A stretch of 64,000 nt of DNA, from the NCBI GenBank assembly GCA_027334565.1, contig DAHWUP010000004.1, positions 36,882 to 100,881 of the forward strand, written 5' to 3'. Position 1 is the stretch's first letter. Every line of letters starts with the position of its first letter. Made by a program: the position numbers and the translations under genes. Shown here one piece after another: positions 42,569-51,489 of the stretch. Under the pieces are notes generated by a model that saw only the letters and a list, made by a program, of their open reading frames with translations, had not been told where the DNA came from and searched no databases. Origin of the DNA: Candidatus Levyibacteriota bacterium. Lineage in GTDB: Bacteria; Patescibacteria; Microgenomatia; Levybacterales; UBA12049.

Positions 42569-44230
42569 ATGCCTAAGGATTTTTTTAGGAAAAGTCTGAG
42601 TTTTCTGCTTAAACAACAAAGTAATATCTTGTCCGCTGCAGCCGTAATCATGGCTACTATTATTTTTTCCCAAATTTTAGGGCTTGTAAGACAGAGGTTA
42701 CTGGTTTCAATATTCGGCGCTTCGAATACGTTGGGTGTATATCTTGCTTCAACCCGTCTTCCGGATTTTCTGTTTCAACTGATAATCACCGGTGCATTGT
42801 CATCCGCTTTTATACCGGTCTTTTCCGACTATCTGGTTAAAGGGAACGAACGGGAAGGACAAAAAGTTGCATCAACGCTTTTGACGATCAGTTTGCTGAT
42901 CTTCTTACTATTCGGCCTGATATTGTTCATTTTCGCAAAAGAGTTCTCTTCGGTCATCGCCCCCGGTTTCACCCAAAGCCAGCTGGGTCTTATGGCAAGC
43001 TTAACCAGAATAGTAATTTTTGGTGAAATTCTATTTATCGTCGGAAGCTTTTTATCCGCTGTCTTACAGTCTTATAACCACTTTTTCATTCCGGGCATTG
43101 CGGCGGCATTATATAACCTTGGAATTATCATCGGAATTCTTTTTCTCTCTCCCGTTATCGGCATTTATTCGGCGGCTGTAGGAGTTGTCCTGGGAGCATT
43201 GATTTTTGTCATGGTTCAAGCCCCTCTTGTTAAAAAAATGGGCTTCTCCTTTTTACCTACATTATCTTTGGAGTTCATCCGTTCTTCGGGGGTCTGGAGC
43301 GTCTTGAAATTGATCTGGCCAAGAACTTTATCGATCGGCATAACGCAGTTGGGTACGGTAATTACCTTGACACTGGTTTCGTTTTTACAGGATCCGGGAA
43401 GAAATTACGTAATTTTTGATTATGCCCAGACATTGGCATTTGCGCCGGTTGTTTTGTTCGGCCAGGCTATCGCTCAGGCAGCATTCCCCGTTCTTTCGAA
43501 AGAAAAGGATAATCCGGAAGCATTTAAAAACACTTTTATCACCAGCTTTAACCAGTTACTTTATTTAGTGTTGCCGATCTCGGTACTTTTTTTAGTATTA
43601 AGAATTCCGATGGTCAGACTTATTTTTGGAGCGGCAAAATTCGATTGGGACGCAACCGTTCTGACGGGAAGAACTCTTGCTTTTTTCAGTATCTCGATTT
43701 TTGCACAAGCCTTAATCTATCTTGTCTCACGCGGTTTTTATGCCCTACATGATACGATATCACCGTTACTGGTAAGTGCGTTCTCGACCGCATTGATGAT
43801 CCTGTTGAGCTTTGCCTTTATCTTTTACTATCATTTTGGGGTACAGAGCATCGCCTTGGCATTCTCCATCGGTTCGATAGTCAACCTTATAGTCCTATTT
43901 GTGCTGCTGGACTTAAAAGTAAAAGGTTTTGAGAGAGTGCATTTGATCATCACGACCTCAAAAATTTTTATTTCCAGCGCTTTCACCGCATTTGCACTTT
44001 ATATCCCGATCAAACTTTTGGACCAGTTGGTGTTCGATACAACCAGAACGATCAACTTGATACTTTTAACCGGAATATCAAGTTTCGCCGGACTATGTAT
44101 ATATCTTTTCCTGACCTGGTTATTTGATGTCAAGGAAGCCGGTATGTTTATTATGATACTTAAAAAAGTCGGTGACTGGAGACAGATTTTAGGAAAGACG
44201 GAAGAAGTAATTGACATCAAACAAGTTTAA
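42569..44230 (+). CDS. murJ: Lipid II flippase MurJ
   Basis: 553 residues, about 14 membrane helices of the MOP superfamily. It begins with SAAAVIMATIIFSQILGLVRQRLLVSIFGAS, containing the conserved GLVR. LPDFLFQLIITGALSSAFIPVF and QAAFPVLS are also typical. It carries the peptidoglycan precursor lipid II across the membrane. TATACT at 42548-42553 gives a very short leader. LepA follows after 16 bases but has its own -10 element. Confidence 0.94.
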   Translation: MPKDFFRKSLSFLLKQQSNILSAAAVIMATIIFSQILGLVRQRLLVSIFGASNTLGVYLASTRLPDFLFQLIITGALSSAFIPVFSDYLVKGNEREGQKVASTLLTISLLIFLLFGLILFIFAKEFSSVIAPGFTQSQLGLMASLTRIVIFGEILFIVGSFLSAVLQSYNHFFIPGIAAALYNLGIIIGILFLSPVIGIYSAAVGVVLGALIFVMVQAPLVKKMGFSFLPTLSLEFIRSSGVWSVLKLIWPRTLSIGITQLGTVITLTLVSFLQDPGRNYVIFDYAQTLAFAPVVLFGQAIAQAAFPVLSKEKDNPEAFKNTFITSFNQLLYLVLPISVLFLVLRIPMVRLIFGAAKFDWDATVLTGRTLAFFSISIFAQALIYLVSRGFYALHDTISPLLVSAFSTALMILLSFAFIFYYHFGVQSIALAFSIGSIVNLIVLFVLLDLKVKGFERVHLIITTSKIFISSAFTAFALYIPIKLLDQLVFDTTRTINLILLTGISSFAGLCIYLFLTWLFDVKEAGMFIMILKKVGDWRQILGKTEEVIDIKQV

Positions 44231-44246
44231 CCCTTAGAATTGCTTC

Positions 44247-45995
44247 ATGTTTTCCCAAAGCATCAGAAATTTCGCGATTATTGCCCACATCGACCACGGT
44301 AAGTCGACCTTGGCCGACCGGTTCCTGGAAATAACCAATACCGTTGCCAAAGATAAACTCAGGGAGCAGTTTTTGGACCAGAATCCGATATCACGGGAAA
44401 GGGGAATTACGATAAAACTTGCACCGGTCAGAATGGTTTATCGGTACAACGACTCGGATTATATCCTGAATCTGATCGACACTCCCGGGCATATGGATTT
44501 TTCTTACGAAGTTTCGAGAACGCTCGCCGCATGCGAAGGAGCGATTCTTTTGGTGGATGCCACCAAAGGGATTCAGGCCCAAACCGTAGCCCACTTTAAC
44601 GCCGCGAAAAAGGAGAACTTATTTCTGATCCCCGCCATCAATAAGATCGATCTTCCGACCGCAAGTCCGCTGGAAGTAAAAAAGGACCTTACCGACATGT
44701 TCGGGTTTAAAGAAGAGGAGATCCATTATGTTTCCGCCAAAACCGGCGAGAACGCCGAAAATTTACTTAAGGCCGTGATCGATAGAATTCCTGCGCCGGT
44801 CGTTAACGAACAGAGCGTTTTGAGAGCTTTGGTTTTTGACGCGGTTTTTGATGAGCACCGGGGAGTAGTTATCTTTACCAAGTTGGTCGGTGGAAACGTA
44901 GGGAGAGGGGATAAGATCGAATTCATTCAAAGCAAGACAAAAGTCGATGTTTCAGAGGTGGGTGTTTTTTCTCCGTTTTTAACTCCCAAAGATAGGCTCT
45001 TAGCAGGAGAGATCGGCTATATAGTTACAGGAATAAAAGATATCAGGATGACAAGGGTCGGTGATACCGTCACAACTCAAAAACTAAAAACCGGAAACCA
45101 GCAGATAGAGGTTGAAGCCCTCCCGGGTTACCGCTTGCCAAAACCCATGGTGTTTTTTGGTGTCTATCCCAAAACCCAAAACGACTATGTTCATCTTCGT
45201 GATGCGTTGACCAGGCTTTCGTTAAACGACGGATCTCTGACGGTAGCAAACGAATATTCCGCTTTTTTAGGCAGCGGTTTTCGGGTTGGATTTTTGGGAC
45301 TTTTGCATGCCGAGATAATTCAAGAACGATTGAGGCAGGAAGCAGGTATAGATCCTTTGTTAACTATGCCCAGGGTTTTATATCGCGAGGAAGGGGGAAC
45401 AGTTTCCGAACCCTATATGGCACTGACCATTTTTACTCCATCCCCTTACGTCGGGGCAGTGATGACGGTAGCGCAGAGTAAGCAAGGAAAACTTTTGGAC
45501 ATGGTATATCACAAACAAAATGCAATTTTAAAATACGAAATGCCTTACTCGATGTTTATCCGGGGACTAACCCAGGAACTTAAAAGTGTTTCCCAGGGGT
45601 TTGCCAGTATCGATTATGAAATCACCGGTTATAAAACGGCAAATCTTATAAAAATGGATATACTAATAAACGGTGACCCTATCGACGTTTTGTCGGAGTT
45701 GGTTTATAGGGATGAAGCGGAACGTCTCGCACGGGAAAAAATAGATAAACTTAAAATATTCCTGCCAAGGCAACAATTCAGGCAAATCATTCAGGCGGCG
45801 ATCGGGGCAAAGATTTTGGCAAGGACGGAAATACCCCCATTTCGAAAAGATGTTCTGGCAAAAATGTCCGGGGGGGATAGGACCAGAAAGGATAAACTTC
45901 TGGAGGCGCAGAAAAAAGGGAAATCGCGCATGTCAAGCGTATCAAAAGTGGAAATCCCGCAAAAGGCTCTTTTATCGATGCTTGAGACCCGATAA
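44247..45995 (+). CDS. lepA: Elongation factor 4 (LepA), translational GTPase
   Basis: 582 residues. The GTPase domain holds AHIDHGKSTL (G1), RERGITIK (G2), DTPGHMDF (G3) and NKIDLP (G4). The family-specific C-terminal domain is seen in LPRQQFRQIIQAAIGAKILARTEIPPFRKDVLAKMSGGD, split over 510-550. It back-translocates or assists stalled ribosomes. TAGAAT at 44235-44240 is six bases before the ATG. Downstream lies the groES promoter. Confidence 0.96.
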   Translation: MFSQSIRNFAIIAHIDHGKSTLADRFLEITNTVAKDKLREQFLDQNPISRERGITIKLAPVRMVYRYNDSDYILNLIDTPGHMDFSYEVSRTLAACEGAILLVDATKGIQAQTVAHFNAAKKENLFLIPAINKIDLPTASPLEVKKDLTDMFGFKEEEIHYVSAKTGENAENLLKAVIDRIPAPVVNEQSVLRALVFDAVFDEHRGVVIFTKLVGGNVGRGDKIEFIQSKTKVDVSEVGVFSPFLTPKDRLLAGEIGYIVTGIKDIRMTRVGDTVTTQKLKTGNQQIEVEALPGYRLPKPMVFFGVYPKTQNDYVHLRDALTRLSLNDGSLTVANEYSAFLGSGFRVGFLGLLHAEIIQERLRQEAGIDPLLTMPRVLYREEGGTVSEPYMALTIFTPSPYVGAVMTVAQSKQGKLLDMVYHKQNAILKYEMPYSMFIRGLTQELKSVSQGFASIDYEITGYKTANLIKMDILINGDPIDVLSELVYRDEAERLAREKIDKLKIFLPRQQFRQIIQAAIGAKILARTEIPPFRKDVLAKMSGGDRTRKDKLLEAQKKGKSRMSSVSKVEIPQKALLSMLETR

Positions 45996-46003
45996 AGTTC
46001 CAC

Positions 46004-46032
46004 TTGACAACTTTCTTTATTTTTTCTAAAAT
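46004..46032 (+). promoter_or_regulatory. Promoter of the groES-groEL operon
   Basis: TTGACA (46004-46009), a 17-base spacer and TAAAAT (46027-46032), close to the sigma-70 consensus. The leader to the groES ATG is about 28 bases and carries a CIRCE-like element. Confidence 0.8.
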
Positions 46033-46057
46033 AGCACTCTAGTTATCTGACTGATAT
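46031..46057 (+). promoter_or_regulatory. CIRCE-like HrcA operator
   Basis: ATAGCACTC, nine bases, GACTGATAT. The left arm matches CIRCE (TTAGCACTC) at eight of nine positions, and the right arm matches GAGTGCTAA at six of nine. It starts at the end of the -10 box, the usual place. HrcA is encoded at 63044. Confidence 0.65.
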
Positions 46058-46066
46058 TATTTTTTT

Positions 46067-46363
46067 ATGGCAAAGAACAAAATTATTCCGCTTTTCGACA
46101 ATGTTTTAATAAGGCCTATCGAGGCCGAGGAAAAGACTTCTTCGGGAATAATTCTTCCCGATACCGCAAAAGAAAAACCGCAGATGGGAGAAATTATAGC
46201 GGTCGGGCCGGGAAAAATTACACCCAAAGGAGACAAAGAGCCAATAGTGGTTAAGGTCGGACAAAAGGTCATGTATAAGAAATGGGGAGGACAGGAAATT
46301 AAGGTAGACGGCGAAGAAATGATGCTGGTTGAGCAAAAAGATATCCTGGCGGTGGTAGAATAA
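46067..46363 (+). CDS. groES: Co-chaperonin GroES
   Basis: 98 residues, the seven-fold lid of the GroEL chamber. Signature: PLFDNVLIRPIEAEEKTSSGIILPD at the start and the mobile loop within it, then GEIIAVGPGK and the end EQKDILAVVE. Four bases separate it from groEL. Regulated with groEL from the promoter and operator at 46004-46057. Confidence 0.97.
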   Translation: MAKNKIIPLFDNVLIRPIEAEEKTSSGIILPDTAKEKPQMGEIIAVGPGKITPKGDKEPIVVKVGQKVMYKKWGGQEIKVDGEEMMLVEQKDILAVVE

Positions 46364-46366
46364 AAT

Positions 46367-48013
46367 ATGGCAAAACAGATCAAATATTCAAAGGAAGCAA
46401 GAGAAAAACTTAAAAGCGGAGTCGATCAATTGGCAAACGCAGTAGTCACAACCCTGGGGCCAAAAGGTAGAAATGTCGCTTTGGACAAAAAATGGGGAGC
46501 GCCTAACGTTGTCCATGACGGTGTGGCGGTTGCAAAAGAAATCGAGCTTAAAGATCCGTTCGAGAACATGGGGGCACAACTTATAAAAGAGGCAGCGTCA
46601 AAGACCTCGGATGTCGCGGGAGACGGGACCACAACCGCAACGCTTCTGGCCCAGTCGATTATCAATAAAGGTTTTGATAAAGTGAATTCCCAGGGGAAGT
46701 TTAAAGTAAATCCGATGATCATGAGGATGGGAATGGAAAAAGGAGTTTCGGAAATCGTCGGGAAAATAAAAGAAATGGCGGTTCCGGTAAAGGAAAGCGA
46801 TGTCGCCAAAGTGGCTACCATTTCCGCCCAGGATGTGGAAATCGGTCAGAAAATTGCCGAGGCGATGCAAAAGGTCGGCAAGAACGGTGTGGTAACGGTC
46901 GAGGAAGGAAGAGGAACCGAGCTTTCGGTCGATTATAAAGAAGGCATGGAATTCGATAAAGGGTATGCTTCGGCTTATTTTGTGACCAATCCGGATAAAA
47001 TGGAGGCGGAAGTAGATGAACCGTATATTTTAATTACCGATAAAAAGATCTCTAATCTTCAGGAGCTTTTGCCTTTTCTTGAAAATTTGGTTAAGGTTTC
47101 CAAGAACTTGGTGATAATCGCCGATGAGATAGAAGGCGAAGCGTTGGCGGTCCTGGTTTTAAACAAACTAAAAGGTACCTTCAATGCCTTGGCGGTTAAG
47201 GCGCCGGGATTTGGTGACAGACGAAAAGAAATGCTTGAGGATATCGCGGTTCTGACCGGAGGGACAGTCATCTCCGAAGATACAGGCAGAAAATTTGAAA
47301 GCGTGACCATTGAAGATTGCGGAAGAGCCGATAAGGTTTGGTCAGATAAAGATAATACCAGGATTATTGGCGGGAAAGGTGATCCGAATGACCTTAAAGC
47401 CAGGGTCGCTCAAATAAAACGGGCGATCGATGAGACGACCTCCGATTTTGACAAAGAAAAGTTACAGGAAAGATTGGCGAAGTTGTCGGGGGGTGTTGCC
47501 GTAATTAACGTCGGCGCAACCACCGAAATCGAAATGAAGGAGAAAAAGGAGAGGGTTAATGACGCCGTGGCCGCCACCAAAGCGGCATTGGAAGAAGGAA
47601 TTGTACCTGGCGGAGGCGTAGCTTTGTTAAGAGTGAGAAAAGTTTTGGAAAAATTGTTAAAAAATACAACGATCACCGAAGATGAAAAAGTTGGAATTAG
47701 TATTTTACACGACTCGTTGGAAGAGCCCATCAAAAGGATAGTGGCAAACGCGGGGGTAGAGCCGATGCCTGTACTTAGGAAAGTAGAAGCCTCCAGGGAA
47801 GAGGATTTCGGGTTTAACGTGATGACCATGGCATACGGATCGATGCTTAAAGCAGGCATCATTGATCCCGCTAAGGTGACGCGTTCGGCGCTACAAAATG
47901 CCGTATCGGTAGCAATGATGGTCTTAACTACGGAAGCATTGGTTACGGATATTCCCGAGGAAAAGAAAGAACCTCCGATGGGAGGCGGAATGCCGGGAGG
48001 GATGGATTATTAA
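46367..48013 (+). CDS. groEL: Chaperonin GroEL
   Basis: 548 residues, the 60-kDa ATP-driven folding chamber. The ATP site shows TLGPKGRNV (near 29-37) and GDGTTTATLLA (near 85-95). The apical domain has APGFGDRR, and the equatorial end has EEGIVPGGGVALLR (near 404). The flexible end GGGMPGGMDY is a GGM-type tail. Several long open frames on the opposite strand are shadows of its codon use. Confidence 0.98.
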   Translation: MAKQIKYSKEAREKLKSGVDQLANAVVTTLGPKGRNVALDKKWGAPNVVHDGVAVAKEIELKDPFENMGAQLIKEAASKTSDVAGDGTTTATLLAQSIINKGFDKVNSQGKFKVNPMIMRMGMEKGVSEIVGKIKEMAVPVKESDVAKVATISAQDVEIGQKIAEAMQKVGKNGVVTVEEGRGTELSVDYKEGMEFDKGYASAYFVTNPDKMEAEVDEPYILITDKKISNLQELLPFLENLVKVSKNLVIIADEIEGEALAVLVLNKLKGTFNALAVKAPGFGDRRKEMLEDIAVLTGGTVISEDTGRKFESVTIEDCGRADKVWSDKDNTRIIGGKGDPNDLKARVAQIKRAIDETTSDFDKEKLQERLAKLSGGVAVINVGATTEIEMKEKKERVNDAVAATKAALEEGIVPGGGVALLRVRKVLEKLLKNTTITEDEKVGISILHDSLEEPIKRIVANAGVEPMPVLRKVEASREEDFGFNVMTMAYGSMLKAGIIDPAKVTRSALQNAVSVAMMVLTTEALVTDIPEEKKEPPMGGGMPGGMDY

Positions 48014-48017
48014 TTCT

Positions 48018-48233
48018 ATGGCGGCAGTTTCGGAGGTTTTGCATTCAAATTCTGCCCACACCGTCATTAATTGTCCAGCTTTGGAAAGAGTAAGGTTGGT
48101 CGAGGATGTAAAAGCCACGGGAAGAATAACTTTTTTCCCCGAATCGATCGGTTGCGCGGCCGGGCTGGTTCCTAATTTAACTATCGCTAAGGAAGGTATC
48201 GTTTGCAAAGGTAGGCCTTGCCGGACAGAGTAA
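48018..48233 (+). CDS. Small cysteine-containing protein co-transcribed with groESL
   Basis: 71 residues, starts four bases after groEL and ends 20 bases before the operon terminator. No family recognised. Four cysteines (in VINCPAL, SIGCAAG, IVCKGRPC) could bind metal or form disulfides. There is no signal peptide. Position implies heat-shock co-expression. A chance frame is possible, but the spacing and the terminator argue for a real gene. Confidence 0.55.
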   Translation: MAAVSEVLHSNSAHTVINCPALERVRLVEDVKATGRITFFPESIGCAAGLVPNLTIAKEGIVCKGRPCRTE

Positions 48234-48253
48234 ATTTAAGCTTTGCTTATAAA

Positions 48254-48277
48254 GCCGCTTGTCGAAGCGGTTTTTTT
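48254..48277 (+). terminator. Intrinsic terminator of the groE operon
   Basis: CCGCTT, loop GTCG, AAGCGG and seven T. A strong stem and T-run, following the small gene at 48018-48233. Confidence 0.9.
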
Positions 48278-48313
48278 GTGACTGAATTTAGGATATAATT
48301 ATAATCTCAAGAT

Positions 48314-49138
48314 ATGAAAAAACTCCTTTATTTTATTTTGACCATAGTTGCCGCTGTCTTGGTCTTTTCCGTAATTTTATTTCTGTTCGTCGAAAATAAA
48401 GGTAAGGGCGCTTTACAAATTACCGCAAGCGTTACCGCCAACGTATATCTGAACGGGAAGCTGGTAGGTACTACCCCTTTCTGTAAATGCGAGCAGAAGG
48501 ATTTGCTTACCGAGGGCGATTATACCCTAAAACTCGTCGCGAAGTCGGGAAATTTTGACCCTTTTGAACAAATGATCACGATCGCACCGAACGCTTTAAC
48601 GGCAGTTGATAAGAACTTTGCCCAAAGAGGATTTGGTAATGCGAGCGTCATAAACTTAAGTCAGGTCCAAGATTCAAAAGTCGCCCAACTCTTGGTTGTG
48701 ACCTTTCCCGGAAAGGCACAAGTCTATGTAGATAATAATTCAAAAGGCGAGAGTCCCGTTTGGATTAAAGACATCGGTGTGGCGGATCACAACATAAAGA
48801 TTTCAAAAAGCGGGTATCAAGATAAAATTGTCAGAGTCAGGACGGTTTCGGGTTTTAAACTTAATGCCGTAATTTACTTGGGACTAAATCCCGTTGCCAC
48901 GTCGGGAGCATCTTGGGGAGCTCTTCCTTCGAACAAAACCCAAACTGTGACCATCCTTAATACCCCGACCGGATTCTTAAGAGTCAGGGATCAGGCTTCG
49001 TTAAATAGTAACGAAATCGGTCAGGTTAAACCCGGGGAAACTTATAATTTGTTAGATGAGCAAAACGGATGGTATCAGATCGAGTTCAATAATCAAAAAG
49101 GCTGGATTAGCGGCCAGTATGCCCAAAAAAACGGTTAG
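48314..49138 (+). CDS. Anchored PEGA-domain and SH3b-domain protein
   Basis: 274 residues. A membrane helix (about 3-25) is followed by two PEGA domains (about 35-95 and 118-190, with ANVYLNGKLVGTTPF and AQVYVDNNSKGESPVW) and a bacterial SH3 domain (about 213-272, with GFLRVRDQASLNSNEIGQV and GWYQIEF). It should lie outside the membrane and bind peptidoglycan or wall proteins. TATAAT lies eight bases before the ATG. The end overlaps the convergent gene by four bases. Confidence 0.86.
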   Translation: MKKLLYFILTIVAAVLVFSVILFLFVENKGKGALQITASVTANVYLNGKLVGTTPFCKCEQKDLLTEGDYTLKLVAKSGNFDPFEQMITIAPNALTAVDKNFAQRGFGNASVINLSQVQDSKVAQLLVVTFPGKAQVYVDNNSKGESPVWIKDIGVADHNIKISKSGYQDKIVRVRTVSGFKLNAVIYLGLNPVATSGASWGALPSNKTQTVTILNTPTGFLRVRDQASLNSNEIGQVKPGETYNLLDEQNGWYQIEFNNQKGWISGQYAQKNG

Positions 49139-50076
49139 GAAACAAAATAGATCAAAAAGATTACCAGTAGTACCCAAAAAGAAACGGTAGCCAACAACGG
49201 CTTATCGGAAAAAAGAACTTTTTCCGGGCTTTCTCCTTCATCCTTTTCGTAGATATCTTGTATGTATCTCATTAATCCATAAACCACCGGTACTATCGTA
49301 ATCATCAACCATTTTCTCTGCAAAAATGTGGGCAGAAAATCAGGCATCAAGCTGCTGATAGATAGTTTAAATCCTCCCGGATTTTCCAAAAAAGTAAACA
49401 GGGAATAAGAGATAAAGGTTGAGGTTGCAAAAACCGAAGCATATACATCCAATAATTTCTCTGAATAGTGCGAAAGGGCGTTGCGGGTTTCTGCGATATT
49501 TGATTCCTTGTTTCTTGATAGTAAAGTCAATTCGGACCTTCGCTTGCCTATTGCCAGGAATAAAGATATAGAAATTGTCGTAAGCAACAACCAAACGGAG
49601 ATGTGGTATCCGCTCGCAAATTCTCCGGCATAAACCCTTAAAATATAACCGGCTGCGATGACAAGGATATCAATAACGGCAAGCCCCTTTAGGTAGCTTG
49701 AGTACGAAAATTGTATCAGTAAGTAAACGATCGAGATCGCAAAAAAACTGGGAGTGATTGTCGCCGCGACGGCAAGTGACCCAAGCATTAAAATTAACGC
49801 AAGCCCCCCCGCCAGCGGTATTGGTACGTCATTATGTGCGATAGGCCTGAACTTTTTGAAAGGATGGAGCCTGTCCTTATTGGCATCGAAAATGTCGTTG
49901 ATTATGTACGTCGAACTGGCCAGTCCGCAAAAAACAAAGAAACTTAATAAAACATTGGCAAAGACAGGAGGATTGAATAGTTGTCCGGCAAAGGTGATCG
50001 CGGCGAATACGGCGAAGTTCTTTATCCATTGCCTCGGTCTGACCAATCGGATAATGTTATAAATTAACTTTATCAT
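49135..50076 (-). CDS. UbiA-family prenyltransferase, decaprenyl-phosphate phosphoribosyltransferase-like
   Basis: 313 residues, eight to nine membrane helices. The first Asp-rich motif is NDIFDANKDRLHPFKKFRPIAHNDV (near 60-84). The HP-x-K-x-x-RPIA continuation is characteristic of enzymes that move phosphoribose onto a polyprenyl phosphate (Rv3806c type) rather than of quinone prenyltransferases. This would feed an arabinose- or ribose-containing envelope glycan; that use is inferred. Last gene of the minus-strand run and overlapping the TagO-like gene by 20 bases. Confidence 0.83.
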   Translation of the reverse strand: MIKLIYNIIRLVRPRQWIKNFAVFAAITFAGQLFNPPVFANVLLSFFVFCGLASSTYIINDIFDANKDRLHPFKKFRPIAHNDVPIPLAGGLALILMLGSLAVAATITPSFFAISIVYLLIQFSYSSYLKGLAVIDILVIAAGYILRVYAGEFASGYHISVWLLLTTISISLFLAIGKRRSELTLLSRNKESNIAETRNALSHYSEKLLDVYASVFATSTFISYSLFTFLENPGGFKLSISSLMPDFLPTFLQRKWLMITIVPVVYGLMRYIQDIYEKDEGESPEKVLFSDKPLLATVSFWVLLVIFLIYFVS

Positions 50077-51136
50077 TCTGTCTGTTTATCATTAGGTGCA
50101 AAAACAGTATTGCTCCACCTACCAGAATTAATAACATTATTATCGCAAAGAGCTTACCCTTACTTGATAGAAACAGCGATATTGCGCCTAATATAGCAGA
50201 AACCAACCAATAAAACAACGCTATTTTCCTTTGGCTTAAACCTAAGCTTAACAATAAATGATGCAAATGTTTTTTGTCGTGCCAAAAAGGTGATTTCCCG
50301 GAGAATAGTCTCCGAACAATAGTGAAAAGACCGTCGGTCATCGGCACCCCCATTACCAAAATTGCCGTAGCAAGTTTTGCTCCGGACATAATCGACGCAA
50401 CCGCCAGTAAGAGATAAATGCTGGTCGCTCCGTATCCGGGGAAAATCTTGGCAGGATAAAAGTTAAATATTAAAAAACCCAACGATGCACCGGCGATAAT
50501 AAAAGAAAGCGTTGCCGCCGTTGCGGCATTTAGGTCCAATGGATAAAATCTTAAACTTAATACGCCGATGATTATTGCCGATATCGCGACGATGCCCGGC
50601 ATTTGACCATCAACTCCTTTACTCCAGTTCAACATATTCATTACCCAAACTATCCAGAGAACTGCGATGACATCGGATAGGAAAGGAACCGACAAAGCTT
50701 GTGAAAAAGGCAGATGGAAATGGTTTAAAAATAATATTCCGCCAAACGGATTCGTAATAAACGGTATTGTTGCGCCCATTAATACTACCAGTACTGCACA
50801 AACGATATTTACCAAAAAACGAAAATACGGGGAAAGATCGAATTTATCGTCCAATACGCCTATCACAAGCGAGATAAAACCGGCGATCAATGCCGATACC
50901 ATTATTTTATCCATGGGTAAAAATACAAGACTGCCAACGAACGCCCCCAAAAATAACGGAATCCCTCCTCCTCTTGGGGTAGGTTTCTTATGTATTATTG
51001 CGGGATGTTTATGTTTCGACGGGTCATCTATCACTTTAAATTTTTTTAAAAAATGTAACGCCAGCGGGGTTGATGCGACTGTCACCAGAAACGATAACAA
51101 TAAAGGGAAGAATACGATTTGAATTAAATTTTCCAT
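50057..51136 (-). CDS. Polyprenyl-phosphate sugar-1-phosphate transferase (WecA/TagO/MraY superfamily)
   Basis: 359 residues, about ten membrane helices. Catalytic landmarks are GVLDDKFDLSPYFRF (near 91-105), MLNWSKGVDGQMPG (near 165), corresponding to the NxxNxxDGxDGL motif, and the HKKHLHHLLLSLG loop (near 288-300), which marks the WecA/TagO branch over MraY. It starts lipid-linked glycans by moving a sugar phosphate onto undecaprenyl phosphate. The LCP enzyme at 31739 could transfer the finished polymer. Confidence 0.9.
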   Translation of the reverse strand: MENLIQIVFFPLLLSFLVTVASTPLALHFLKKFKVIDDPSKHKHPAIIHKKPTPRGGGIPLFLGAFVGSLVFLPMDKIMVSALIAGFISLVIGVLDDKFDLSPYFRFLVNIVCAVLVVLMGATIPFITNPFGGILFLNHFHLPFSQALSVPFLSDVIAVLWIVWVMNMLNWSKGVDGQMPGIVAISAIIIGVLSLRFYPLDLNAATAATLSFIIAGASLGFLIFNFYPAKIFPGYGATSIYLLLAVASIMSGAKLATAILVMGVPMTDGLFTIVRRLFSGKSPFWHDKKHLHHLLLSLGLSQRKIALFYWLVSAILGAISLFLSSKGKLFAIIMLLILVGGAILFLHLMINRQNDKVNL

Positions 51137-51489
51137 TAAATAACTACCAAAATTGTCCGTACAATAAAAATCAGATTGATGATCGATAGTAACAATGTAG
51201 TAGATGCCAATATCCTGGCGATCAAAGGATTTTTACTGTAGATGGAAACCGAAATGATAAAGTTTAAAAGGAATATAAGAGCAAAGACCACCATGGTTAT
51301 AAAAATTCCCGGAGTCTCCGTAAATCTCTGGTTACCCCACGGCAACTGATTGAACATCGGGATAAACGGCGGCAATGCTTTGTAATTAATGAGGATATAA
51401 ATTACGGTTATGATGCTCAAAAAAAGACTCATCAAATAACCCCGTAAAGTAATCCTATCCGATTTAATATTACTTAAAAGATTTTGCAT
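51136..51489 (-). CDS. Small membrane protein
   Basis: 117 residues with three membrane helices and a conserved-looking external loop YKALPPFIPMFNQLPWGNQRF between the first two, similar in style to DUF1648-type proteins. Function unknown. It overlaps the genes on both sides (one base and 20 bases), so it belongs to the glycan operon. Confidence 0.72.
   Translation of the reverse strand: MQNLLSNIKSDRITLRGYLMSLFLSIITVIYILINYKALPPFIPMFNQLPWGNQRFTETPGIFITMVVFALIFLLNFIISVSIYSKNPLIARILASTTLLLSIINLIFIVRTILVVI

Noticed and set aside
46388..47862. Several long open frames antisense to groEL
   Set aside because: They mirror groEL codon structure, have no promoter or ribosome site, and match no protein style.
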